This document shows, piece after piece, positions 1 through 7,718 of a DNA stretch of 64,000 bases. How positions within the stretch are numbered: position 1 is the stretch's first letter; each line of letters opens with the position of its first letter. Under the pieces are notes generated by a model that made no database searches, was not told the DNA's origin, and was given only the letters and a program-made list of their open reading frames with translations. This DNA comes from Streptomyces viridosporus (GTDB lineage: Bacteria > Actinomycetota > Actinomycetes > Streptomycetales > Streptomycetaceae): NCBI RefSeq assembly GCF_002078235.1, contig NZ_MSGP01000004.1, positions 1-64,000 on the forward strand, read 5' to 3'. The position numbers were made by a program, and so were the translations under genes.

Positions 1-3
1 GAG

Positions 4-19
4 TGTGTATAAGAGACAG
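4..19 (+). other. Nextera transposon-adapter remnant at contig edge
   Basis: The 16 bases TGTGTATAAGAGACAG are identical to the 3' part of the Nextera/Tn5 mosaic-end adapter. They lie at the very edge of the window and are followed directly by genomic sequence. This is library artefact rather than biology, and it shows that the left window edge is a contig end. Confidence 0.9.
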
Positions 20-279
20 GGGGACGGTGTGGGAGTGGGGGTGACGTGCGTGCTCCGCGGGTGCGGCGCACCGCTCGACGCGTCGCTCCGCCCGCCTCCC
101 AGGAGGTACGCCGCCGAACCCAGCAGGCCGGCGGTCACCAGCAGGCTGGTCAGCAGGCTCTGGCCCCGGCGGCGCGGCCGTTCCCGGCGATGGGCGGACC
201 GGCGTCGGCGACCGGCGCGGTGACTGGCCGTGGTGCTGCCGGTGGCGGGTGCGGATTGCCGCTGTCGTGCCGAATGCAT
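20..279 (-). CDS. N-terminal part of a membrane-anchored or secreted protein, cut by the contig end
   Basis: A frame without stops starts at the ATG complementary to 277-279 and runs off the left edge. It encodes a basic, Arg-rich N-terminus of about 45 residues, one hydrophobic helix (LLTSLLVTAGLLGSAAYLL), and then a Gly/Ser/Pro/Thr-rich stretch (HVTPTPTPSP). This is the usual layout of a type II signal-anchored exported protein such as an actinobacterial sortase or a secreted lipid-binding protein, but no catalytic domain is present. It diverges from the two-component operon starting at 444. Codons read inside the adapter at 1-19 are artefact. Confidence 0.5.
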
Positions 280-431
280 GGCAGCTCAATCTGGTGATCC
301 CAGATGATCCCCATGAGCCGGTGCCGTCACGGAAAGATAACGACGCCCCGTGTTCCCCGGCCCATGTGATCGTTGTGTAACGGCGGTCGGAGAGGGGCCT
401 TCCTCGGGACGGTCATCTCGTCCGGTCTGCT

Positions 432-437
432 TACACT
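432..437 (+). promoter_or_regulatory. Candidate -10 element giving a leaderless response-regulator transcript
   Basis: TACACT ends six bases before the ATG at 444. That spacing would place transcription initiation at or next to the start codon, a common leaderless arrangement in Streptomyces. No clear Shine-Dalgarno sequence precedes the ATG, and no strong -35 element was recognised. This is inference from motif and spacing only. Confidence 0.35.
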
Positions 438-443
438 GCCGAA

Positions 444-1130
444 ATGCCACGGGTCCTGATCGTCGAAGACGACCTAGATGTCCGCAGGGCCGTCCAACTG
501 GGTCTGCGGCACCAGGGGCATGAGGTCTTCGCCGTGGAAACGGGGGAGGAAGGGCTGGAGCAGCTCCTCCCCTTCCGGCCGGACGTCGTCGTGCTCGATC
601 TCATGCTGCCCGGCATGTCCGGCCTGGACGTGTGCCGCCGGATCAGGGACCGCGACCAGGTGCCGATCATCATGGTGACGGCCCGGGGGGACGACGTCGA
701 CGTGGTCGTGGGACTGGAGACCGGTGCGGACGACTACGTGGTGAAGCCCGTGCAGGCCCGGGTGCTCGACGCACGGATACGGGCCGTACTGCGCAGACAG
801 GACGCGTCGCTGCCGGACGGCACCCGTCCCCGGGCGGAGACGCACGGCGAGCTGGTCGTCGACCGCGCCGGGCTCGTGGTGACGCACCGCGGCGAACCCG
901 TCACCCTCGCCCCCTCCGAACTGCGGTTGCTGCTGACCCTGTCGGCCTCGCCCGGCCAGGTGTTCAGTCGCCAGCAGCTGCTGGAAGCGGTCTGGGAACA
1001 CAGCTACCACGGCGACATACGGCTCGTGGACGCCTGTGTGAAGCGACTGCGCAACAAGCTCGGCGAGGGCAGGAATCCCCGTTACGTGCAGACCGTACGC
1101 GGATTCGGTTACCGCTTCGGCACCTCGTGA
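444..1130 (+). CDS. OmpR-family response regulator, AfsQ1-like
   Basis: This 228-residue two-domain regulator has a receiver domain at residues 1-118. The acidic pair is in VLIVEDD, the phospho-acceptor is Asp52 in VVVLDLMLPGM, and the conserved Lys is in DDYVVKPVQ. A winged-helix DNA-binding domain follows at about 130-228, with the LVDACVKRLRNKL recognition region and TVRGFGYRF end. The VVGLETGADDYVVKPVQ segment closely resembles Streptomyces AfsQ1, which controls antibiotic and stress genes. It overlaps the following kinase gene by four bases (GTGA), so the two should be co-translated. Orthology to AfsQ1 itself is not proven. Confidence 0.9.
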   Translation: MPRVLIVEDDLDVRRAVQLGLRHQGHEVFAVETGEEGLEQLLPFRPDVVVLDLMLPGMSGLDVCRRIRDRDQVPIIMVTARGDDVDVVVGLETGADDYVVKPVQARVLDARIRAVLRRQDASLPDGTRPRAETHGELVVDRAGLVVTHRGEPVTLAPSELRLLLTLSASPGQVFSRQQLLEAVWEHSYHGDIRLVDACVKRLRNKLGEGRNPRYVQTVRGFGYRFGTS

Positions 1131-2758
1131 GCGACCGGACGTCCGCGCGGACACGGAGGACCGTACGGACGCGGAAGACCGCCGGGGAGCGGAGAACCGC
1201 ACCCGAGGTCCCCACGGCTGAAGAGCCCCCCGCCGCCGTACCGGGTGCCGGCCCCCGGCGGTTCCTCCGGGCGGCCCTGGCACGCATCCCGCTCCCCCTG
1301 CGCGGTCTGCGCCCCCGCCTGCTGACGTCCTTCGTCCTGGTGGCCATGGCCAGCTCCCTGGGCACCGGGGCCCTCGCCTTCCGCGAGGCGCGCACGGGGG
1401 TGCTCCAGCAGAGCCAGGACTCCGTCATCAACCGGTTCCGTACGAGCGTCGACGCCGTCGCGCCCTCCATCCCCATTGCCCCGAACCAGGCGGACCTCCA
1501 GTCCGCGGTGGACCAGGTGCTGTACGCGAACCGTTCGTCGGGCTGGCGGATCATGGCCACGTACGGTGGCCACCGCGCCTATGCGCCGAGCGCCGGTTTC
1601 GTCGAGCTGAGCCCCGAAATGCTCCGGTCCGTCCGGGACCGACGTGTCGCGGTGTTCCAGCGGATGAACGTCGACGGGCGTCCTCGTCTCGTCGTCGGCA
1701 TGCCCGTCACGTACACCTGGGGCGAGGGCCTGGAGACCAGGCTCTCCGGGCTCGTGATGTACCTGGAGGTCCCGCAGACCACCGAAGAGGGGTACATCGA
1801 GGCCATGGTCCACGGCATCGAGCGGGCCACCCTGGTGGCCCTGTGCCTCGCCGTCGTCCTGGCGCTGCTCGCCGCGAGCGGCGTACTGCGTCCCGTACGG
1901 GCGCTGCGCCGGGCGACGCGCCGGATGGCCGCGGGGCATCTCGACGTCCGGCTGGACGTCACCGGCTCCGACGAACTGGCCGATCTCTCCCAGTCCTTCA
2001 ACGAGACGGCGGCCGAACTGGAGCGGACCGTACGGGAGCTGCGCCGCCTGGAGGCCCAGGGGCGCCGCTTCGTGGCGGACGTCTCCCACGAGCTGCGCAC
2101 GCCGCTGGCGGCGATGTCGGCGGTCACCGACGTGCTGGACCTGGAGGGAGAAGGGGAGACCGGTGAGGCGCTGCGGCTCATCAGCGAGGGAACGAACCGG
2201 CTGAGCGGATTGGTGAACGACCTGATGGAGATCTCCCGTTTCGACGCGGGGGCGGCCGAACTCAACCGGGACGAGATCGACCTGGCCGAGTCCGTACGGC
2301 GCACCGTCGCCTCCCGGTGGCGGCAGGAGCAGGTGGAGACCCGGCTGCCCGGACCGGGTGAGCTCCGCGCGCGCGTCGATCCGCGCAGACTCGACGTGGT
2401 GACGGCCAATCTGATCGGCAACGCGCTGCGGCACGGAGCGCCGCCCGTGCGGCTGACCATGGGGGTACGAGTGGACGGGGCGGGCATGGCGTGGGCCGTC
2501 ATCGAGGTGACCGACAACGGACCGGGGATCGCCGAAGAGGCCATGCCGCACATCTTCGAGCGGTTCTACAAGGCGAGCACCTCACGGGCCAGGAGCGAGA
2601 GCAGCGGGCTGGGTCTGGCCATCACGGCGGAGAACGTGCGCCTGCACGGGGGGCGCATCCGGGCGGCGAACCTGCCCCGGGGCGGCGCGGTGTTCACGGT
2701 CGAACTCCCGCTGTACCGCGACGACACCGACACCGAGGCCGACGGGGGCACCCGGTGA
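1127..2758 (+). CDS. Membrane sensor histidine kinase, partner of the upstream regulator
   Basis: The 543-residue product starts at a GTG overlapping the regulator stop. A basic N-terminal tail leads into a first membrane helix (LLTSFVLVAMASSLGTG), an extracytoplasmic sensor region of about 150 residues, and a second helix (ATLVALCLAVVLALLAASGVL). A HAMP linker and a HisKA dimerisation domain follow, with the phospho-acceptor His321 in SHELRTPLAAMS. The HATPase domain has the N-box (NLIGNALRHG), G1 (DNGPGI), F (FERFYK) and G2 (GLGLAI) motifs. All catalytic motifs are intact, so it should be an active kinase and phosphatase for the upstream regulator. The signal sensed is unknown. Confidence 0.92.
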   Translation: MSDRTSARTRRTVRTRKTAGERRTAPEVPTAEEPPAAVPGAGPRRFLRAALARIPLPLRGLRPRLLTSFVLVAMASSLGTGALAFREARTGVLQQSQDSVINRFRTSVDAVAPSIPIAPNQADLQSAVDQVLYANRSSGWRIMATYGGHRAYAPSAGFVELSPEMLRSVRDRRVAVFQRMNVDGRPRLVVGMPVTYTWGEGLETRLSGLVMYLEVPQTTEEGYIEAMVHGIERATLVALCLAVVLALLAASGVLRPVRALRRATRRMAAGHLDVRLDVTGSDELADLSQSFNETAAELERTVRELRRLEAQGRRFVADVSHELRTPLAAMSAVTDVLDLEGEGETGEALRLISEGTNRLSGLVNDLMEISRFDAGAAELNRDEIDLAESVRRTVASRWRQEQVETRLPGPGELRARVDPRRLDVVTANLIGNALRHGAPPVRLTMGVRVDGAGMAWAVIEVTDNGPGIAEEAMPHIFERFYKASTSRARSESSGLGLAITAENVRLHGGRIRAANLPRGGAVFTVELPLYRDDTDTEADGGTR

Positions 2759-3381
2759 GGGGCTCGCGGACGGCAGCGCTGCTGTCCGGGCTCACGGCCG
2801 TGGCCGCGGTCGCGCTCACGGCGTGCGGAGTCCCCCCGTCCGGTGTCATCGAGACCGGTGCGCCGGCGAGCGGCATGTTCTCCCCCAGTGCGACACCACC
2901 CTCGACGCCCGCCACCATCCCCCTCTTCTTCCTGCGCGACGGGGAGTTGACGCCCTACCCCCGCCGGATCGACGACGCCGGGGACCTCGAGGCCGTCGTA
3001 CGCCTGCTGTTCGAGGGGCCGACCGCGAACGAGGCCGCGATGGCCACCACGGAGCTGCCCCGCCTGACGGACGCGCCGCGGATGGCGATCGACGGCGGCA
3101 TCCTCTTCGTCAAACTCCCCGGTGAGACGGCTCCGCTGAGCCGTCGGGCCATGCTCCAGCTGACGTGCACGGTGAACCACGCGGCTTCGCCGGTCCCCAC
3201 TGCCGTCCCCCGCGCCGACGCGGAAGCCGACGGCGACACCGCGCGCCGTTCCGCCGCGCCCAGCAGCCTCCATGTGTTCGGGGACGGATGGGCGATGACG
3301 CAGTCGGACCACGCGTGCCCCGTCGTGTCCCCTCCGCAGGAGCAGCCGGAAGCACCGACCCCGTGGGGGCCCTCCGGCTGA
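2755..3381 (+). CDS. Lipoprotein with GerMN-like domain, third gene of the two-component operon
   Basis: It starts at a GTG overlapping the kinase stop (GTGA). The 208-residue product has a signal peptide and lipobox (LTAC at about residues 18-21), a short Pro/Ser/Thr linker, and then a compact domain. That domain contains LFFLRDGELTPYPR and VVRLLFEGPTANEAAM, typical of GerMN sporulation/germination modules. Lipoproteins encoded with Streptomyces two-component systems often modulate the kinase from outside the membrane. That role is inferred here from gene order. The C-terminal 40 residues are Pro-rich and probably disordered. Confidence 0.8.
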   Translation: MRGSRTAALLSGLTAVAAVALTACGVPPSGVIETGAPASGMFSPSATPPSTPATIPLFFLRDGELTPYPRRIDDAGDLEAVVRLLFEGPTANEAAMATTELPRLTDAPRMAIDGGILFVKLPGETAPLSRRAMLQLTCTVNHAASPVPTAVPRADAEADGDTARRSAAPSSLHVFGDGWAMTQSDHACPVVSPPQEQPEAPTPWGPSG

Positions 3382-3560
3382 CCACCGGACGGCCCCCGCC
3401 CAGGACGGCCCCCGCCCAGGACCGGAACCGGCCTTCCGGCCACAGCCCCCGCCTGACCGCGCGGTGGCAGGCCGGCCGACCGCTTCCGGGCATATGCCTC
3501 ACTCGTTCCTGTGAGGCCTTCTACACTCACCGTCACGTGACGCACCGAAGTGGGGGCCGG

Positions 3561-3895
3561 ATGGCGCTGAACGAGACGGCCGGGCAGGGGGACGGCACCG
3601 CGGCGGGACCGACGCCGGAAGGCCTGCTGTCGGTCATGGGGGCCGGTGCGCTGGAACCGTACATGGCTCCCCGCGGCCTGGGGGTCGTGGTTGAGGGAGT
3701 CACCGTGCTGGACCCGCTGGAGGCGGGGCCGCCCCGGGGGCAGGTGGTGCTGGCCGTGGGCGTCGATCCGCACGCGACCGCCGCCGTCGACGTCGTGCGC
3801 GAGGCCGCCGGATCGGGCGCGGCCGCGGTGGCCTTCGGGCCGGGGAGGTCGGGGCGGCCCCCGGAGGCGCTGCGGGCGGCCGCGGATGCGGGCGT
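3561..3895 (+). pseudogene. PucR-type transcriptional regulator, N-terminal fragment
   Basis: From the ATG at 3561 the frame encodes about 112 residues resembling the PucR-family N-terminal ligand domain (the GVTVLDPL and VVLAVGVD segments, then AAAVAFGPG). Homology ends near 3895, where the sequence changes abruptly into an antisense tpg fragment. The PucR central and C-terminal HTH regions are missing. The frame continues to 4340 but no longer encodes recognisable PucR sequence. The break is a recombination junction, so this is a non-functional remnant. Confidence 0.7.
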
Positions 3896-4167
3896 CGTCG
3901 GTAGTACCGGACGCGGCAGTGAAACCGAACCGAGCCCGGGTGTCGACGACCAGGCCCGTGCTCATGGCGGCCTGACGGCGAGCACGTTCGCGGACGCGGG
4001 GCTGCCACCGTTCGCGCACCGCGTCCGCAAGGCGCCGGGCAAGGTCGGCACGGGGCCGACGGATCTGGTCCTTCACGTACCGCTCCATCGTGCGCTGCGA
4101 GACGCCGAGCCCGTCAGCCACCGCGCGGGTGCCTTTGAGCTGCTTCACGAGGTAGCGCATCTGCGCG
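3896..4167 (-). pseudogene. tpg: Telomere terminal protein Tpg, internal fragment
   Basis: The minus strand encodes AQMRYLVKQLKGTRAVADG, then SQRTMERYVKDQIRRPRADL and DTRARFGFTAASGTTDDARIR. These match the HTH-containing first half of Streptomyces Tpg, the protein attached to the 5' ends of linear replicons. About 20 N-terminal residues and the whole C-terminal half are absent, and both ends are joined to unrelated DNA. In intact loci tpg lies downstream of tap in the same orientation. Here the fragments are head to head, so the locus has been rearranged and cannot make terminal protein. Confidence 0.82.
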
Positions 4168-5390
4168 CACGGCCTGACGATCGACGAAGTGGCCACCATC
4201 CTGAGGGTGCGCCGTGCCACTGTGTCCGGCTGGGAGTCCGGCAAGACCGAGCCCCGCCCGCCCGAGCGCGACGTCTACGCCCGGATGCTGGACAAGCTCG
4301 CGGAGCTCTACCTCACCGCCCCGGCTGCGCCCGCTCCTGACACTGCGGCGCCAGCCACGTCCACTGCCGCACCCGCCCCGGCGCAAGCGCAGACCCCGTC
4401 CACGAGCCAGACGTCCGAGGCCACGGACACGTCTGCATCCGAGAACACCCAGGCCTCTGCCCCCGCTCCTGCCGCCGCTGCTCCGGCGGTCGCGTCCCGT
4501 CCGGCGCGCACCGCCAGGCCGTCGTCGACGTCGCGCCGCCCGGGTGCGAAGCAGGCGGCCCCGGCCGGCACCCCGGCGGGCGGCGCCGACCCGCGGTTCG
4601 AGAACGGGCCGCTGGCGGTCGTCGACGTCGACACGGATGGGCAGGTGCTGGCGTACTGCACCGGCGGCCTGGTCCTGGACGTGCCCGCCAAGTCGCTCCC
4701 GGCCCTGGTGGAGTGGACGCTGAAGGAGGCGAAACTCGGGCAGCCGAGGCTGTCCGGCCCCGGCAAGGACGCCGACCCGCTGCTCGTGCTCACCGAGGCC
4801 GCCCTGAAGCGCTACGGCCTTCCCACCACCCTCACCGAGGAGGAGCGCCTCGCCGGACGGATCCCGGAGAACCACAAGGTCATCAAGCAGCTCGCGCGCG
4901 CCGACTGGAAGCTGACCAAGCGCGGCCTCGGGCCGTGGGCGCGCATCTACCGCCCCGCCACCGGCTCGGAGCGGGCCTGCGTCCAGCTGTGCATCCCCTC
5001 CTGGCACGCGCTCGACTCTCGGCACTGGGGCGCGGCCGCACAGCTCCCGCCGGCCGAACTCGCCCGGGTCCTGGGCGTGTACGCCTCCCGCGTGATGACC
5101 CCGCGTGGCTCCACCGCCGTGACCGGCCTGGAACTGATGACCGCGCTGCACCCGCCGACGCGGGCCTCCGAGCCCGACGCCGACGGCAAGCGGCACTCCG
5201 AGCACAACCCCGGCTCCCTCGGGAAGGACCCGGTGGACTGCGCGCCGTGCGAGGCACCCGACGGACACCCCGTCCTCAAGGACCTACCCCGGTTCCACGT
5301 GCGCGGCCCCGGCGGAGAAGCTCTTCGAGGAGGCGTACGACTGGGCACGGCCGATGACCGACGCGGAGTGCACCCTGCGCCTCGCAACCG
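4168..5390 (+). pseudogene. tap: Telomere-associated protein Tap, truncated and frameshifted
   Basis: The frame reads LTIDEVATILRVRRATVSGWE (HTH), followed by an Ala/Pro-rich linker. A domain follows with DADPLLVLTEAALKRYGLP, GPWARIYRP and ELARVLGVYASRVMTPRGS, all characteristic of Streptomyces Tap, which recruits Tpg to telomeres. The first ~20 residues are missing at the junction near 4167. Near 5310 the coding frame shifts (EKLFEEAYDWARP continues in another frame), and homology ends around 5385, losing roughly the C-terminal 350 residues. It is a decayed remnant. The open frame from 4189 to 5430 should not be read as an intact protein. Confidence 0.85.
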
Positions 5391-5458
5391 GCGATCGGCT
5401 TTCACGGGGGTCGTAACCCTCCGCGCGTGACACTGTGACGCAGATCACGTAAGGCGTA

Positions 5459-5483
5459 GAACCTGTGCGCATCATCGGGCGTC
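5459..5483 (+). promoter_or_regulatory. Candidate ECF-sigma promoter, probably autoregulatory
   Basis: GAACC at 5459-5463 and CGTC at 5480-5483 are separated by 16 bases. This is the classic -35/-10 architecture of ECF sigma-factor promoters (GGAAC-N16/17-CGTC). It sits directly at the start of an ECF sigma gene, so self-activation is likely. Expected transcription start is around 5490-5492, which coincides with an in-frame GTG at 5492. Confidence 0.5.
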
Positions 5484-5491
5484 TGGCTGGT

Positions 5492-6052
5492 GTGAGATCA
5501 CGCGTGAGAACACTGGACGAGCTGGACGAGGAGCGCCTCGTCCGGCTGGTGGCTAGAGGTGACCGCGGGGCGTTCGACGAATTGTACCGGCGCACGTCGC
5601 CGTGGCTGGCTGTGCGTTTGCGCCGCCGCTGCGCGGACGAGCAGATCGTCGCCGAGGTCATGCAGGAGACCTATCTGGCGGTGTGGCGCGCGGCCGGTGC
5701 GTTCGCCGGGAGTACGGTCGGCGGGACGGCCGTCGGATGGTTGTGGACGATCGCGGCGCGCCGCCTCGTCGACGCGTTCCGGCGCCGTGCCCACCATGCC
5801 GAGCCGCCCGTTGCCGCCGCCGAGCGGGCGGTGGTGCCCGCGGCGGAGGACGAGGCACTGGCCGGGACCGTCGGCGGGGACGTCGGTGACGCCCTTCGGC
5901 AGCTGGCGCCGGAACTTCGAGAGGTCCTGCAGGCCATGGTGCTGGACGGGTTCTCCGTGCGGGAGACCGCCGTCCTGCTCAGACTGCCCGAAGGCACGGT
6001 CAAGACCCGCGCCCGCCGGGCCCGGATCGCAATGCGGGAGGCGCTGAGATGA
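5492..6052 (+). CDS. ECF-type RNA polymerase sigma factor
   Basis: Sigma region 2 covers DELYRRTSPWLAVRLRRRC to VMQETYLAVWR. Region 4 covers LAPELREVLQAMVLDGFSVR with the HTH LPEGTVKTRARRAR. The size (186 residues) is typical for ECF sigma factors. The frame could start at 5465, but the promoter-like elements at 5459-5483 would then overlap the coding sequence, so the GTG at 5492 (or 5504) is preferred. It overlaps the anti-sigma gene (ATGA) and heads a five-gene transport operon, so it probably switches on the downstream exporter in response to envelope or antibiotic stress. Confidence 0.9.
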   Translation: MRSRVRTLDELDEERLVRLVARGDRGAFDELYRRTSPWLAVRLRRRCADEQIVAEVMQETYLAVWRAAGAFAGSTVGGTAVGWLWTIAARRLVDAFRRRAHHAEPPVAAAERAVVPAAEDEALAGTVGGDVGDALRQLAPELREVLQAMVLDGFSVRETAVLLRLPEGTVKTRARRARIAMREALR

Positions 6053-6876
6053 GCGGGGAACACGTGTCGATGCGGCTGCTCGACGACTACGCACGTGGTG
6101 ATACGGAGATGGCCGTGGACACGGTATGGGCGTTGGAGGCCCATCTGGAGACGTGCGCGATGTGCCGGAGTCGTCTGGCGGCCTCCGTGGCCACCGAGGT
6201 GCCCGGCATCGCCACGCTCCTCGACACCGTCCAGGCCGGTCTGGAACCGCAGTTGGACGCAGCCGTCAGGACACCCTCGCGGCGACGCCGCCCGAGGTGG
6301 CTGTCGGCCTGGCTGACGCCGGCCATGGCCCCGTGGCTGGCCATGACCGGCGTCGTTGCCCTGATGGCGCTGCTGCTGGACTCGCTCGCCCCGCCTGCGT
6401 TCTTCGGCGACATCTCTCCCGTGTCGGCGATCGCACCCGTGCTGCCGCTGTGTGGTGTCGCCGCATCGTGGTCGCGCGGCCTGGACCCGGCGCACGAAAT
6501 GACGGCCTCGACCGCCCGAGCCGGCCTGCCCCTGCTCCTCAGGCGCACCACGGCGGTTCTCGTGGTGGTCCTGCCCGGGCTCCTGGTGGGGGGCTGGCTG
6601 ACCGGAACCACGACGGCCGCGCAGTGGCTGTTGCCCTCCCTGGCCTTCACCTCCACCGCCCTGGCGCTGGGCAGCGTGGTCGGCGTGACTCGCGCCGCCA
6701 CCGGGCTGGCGGTCGCGTGGGGCGTCGTCGTCGTTGCACCCACGTGGATCACCGGCCACGTCCCCCTTGCCCTGCGAGTTGTTTTCCGGCCCGACCAACT
6801 GCCCGTATGGGGGCTGCTCCTCGCGCTCGGCATTGGCGCCGTGATCACCCGCAGAAACGCGTACTCAACGCTGTGA
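6049..6876 (+). CDS. Membrane-bound zinc-type anti-sigma factor
   Basis: The 275-residue product overlaps the sigma gene by four bases. Its cytoplasmic N-terminus carries the ZAS zinc motif His-x3-Cys-x2-Cys in AHLETCAMC. After a basic linker come about six hydrophobic segments, beginning with WLAMTGVVALMALLL. The paired arrangement predicts that it binds and silences the ECF sigma factor until a membrane signal releases it. The sensory part is entirely transmembrane, without an extracytoplasmic domain of note. That resembles anti-sigma factors linked to ABC exporters. Confidence 0.85.
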   Translation: MSGEHVSMRLLDDYARGDTEMAVDTVWALEAHLETCAMCRSRLAASVATEVPGIATLLDTVQAGLEPQLDAAVRTPSRRRRPRWLSAWLTPAMAPWLAMTGVVALMALLLDSLAPPAFFGDISPVSAIAPVLPLCGVAASWSRGLDPAHEMTASTARAGLPLLLRRTTAVLVVVLPGLLVGGWLTGTTTAAQWLLPSLAFTSTALALGSVVGVTRAATGLAVAWGVVVVAPTWITGHVPLALRVVFRPDQLPVWGLLLALGIGAVITRRNAYSTL

Positions 6877-6911
6877 AACCATCGTCGACCTTCGAAAGGG
6901 ACCCCCGCACG

Positions 6912-7718
6912 ATGCCCACCACAAACGCGGCCGACACCGCGCCGAAAACCTATGCCTGGGAGATCCGGGCCAGCGGCCTGAGGGTACGCGTCGGACGCAA
7001 GAAGATGGCCGTTGACGGACTCGACCTCTGCATGGGCATCGGCACCCACGGCCTCCTGGGACCCAATGGAGCAGGAAAAACCACCCTGATCCGGACGCTG
7101 GCCACCGTGCTGCGCCCCACTGACGGCGAACTGGAGATGCTCGGCACCTGCGTGGGCCCGATGGCTGACCACCGGGCCCTGCGCCGCCGGATCGGCTACC
7201 TGCCGCAGGATTTCGGCTACTACAAGCGCTTCACGGTGCGTGAGTTCGTTGAGTACATGGCCTGGTTGAAGGAGGTTCCGAAGGCGGCCGTCCCCGCAGC
7301 CGTCCAGCGGGCCGTGGAACGGGTGGGCCTGGCGGACCGCGCCGACCAGCGGATGAAGACCCTGTCCGGCGGCATGGTGAGGCGGGCTGGCATCGCTCAG
7401 GCCATCGTCAACGATCCCGCGGTGCTGCTGCTGGACGAGCCGACAGTCGGCCTGGACCCGGCGCAGCGGTTGCGCTTCCGCGAGCTGTTGCAGGAACTGG
7501 GCCGCGACACGTGTGTGGTCGTCTCCACCCATCTGGTCGAGGACGTCGCGGCCGCCTGCTCCGACGTGGTGCTCTTCGCCGACGGCCGCCTCGTCTTCCA
7601 GGGCACGCCGGACGACCTGGCCGCGGCGGGCGGCCCCGAATACCCGGGCGGCAGCCCTCTGGAGCGCGGCTACTCAGCACTGCTCCAGGACTCCGAGCAG
7701 CCGGGAGGCACCTGGTGA
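6912..7718 (+). CDS. ABC transporter ATP-binding protein
   Basis: The 268-residue ATPase starts at the ATG at 6912, preceded by GAAAGGGA. Walker A is GPNGAGKTT (about 50-58), the Q-loop lies in YLPQDFGYY, the signature is LSGGM, and Walker B is AVLLLDEPTVGLD followed by the switch histidine in STHLVED. The compact form and IGYLPQDFG segment are typical of two-component exporters that pump antibiotics or lipids. It overlaps the permease gene by GTGA. Confidence 0.92.
   Translation: MPTTNAADTAPKTYAWEIRASGLRVRVGRKKMAVDGLDLCMGIGTHGLLGPNGAGKTTLIRTLATVLRPTDGELEMLGTCVGPMADHRALRRRIGYLPQDFGYYKRFTVREFVEYMAWLKEVPKAAVPAAVQRAVERVGLADRADQRMKTLSGGMVRRAGIAQAIVNDPAVLLLDEPTVGLDPAQRLRFRELLQELGRDTCVVVSTHLVEDVAAACSDVVLFADGRLVFQGTPDDLAAAGGPEYPGGSPLERGYSALLQDSEQPGGTW

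Noticed and set aside
1109-2551. Long minus-strand ORF opposite the histidine kinase
   Set aside because: A composition shadow of the kinase gene (His/Arg/Gly-rich, no motif). The plus-strand product has all kinase motifs.
3165-4340. 391-codon plus-strand ORF
   Set aside because: It joins the lipoprotein antisense frame, the PucR fragment and the reverse of tpg. Only the middle part has real homology.
4189-5430. Intact 413-residue gene
   Set aside because: It begins inside the Tap HTH and leaves the conserved frame near 5310, so it is a pseudogene although the frame is long.
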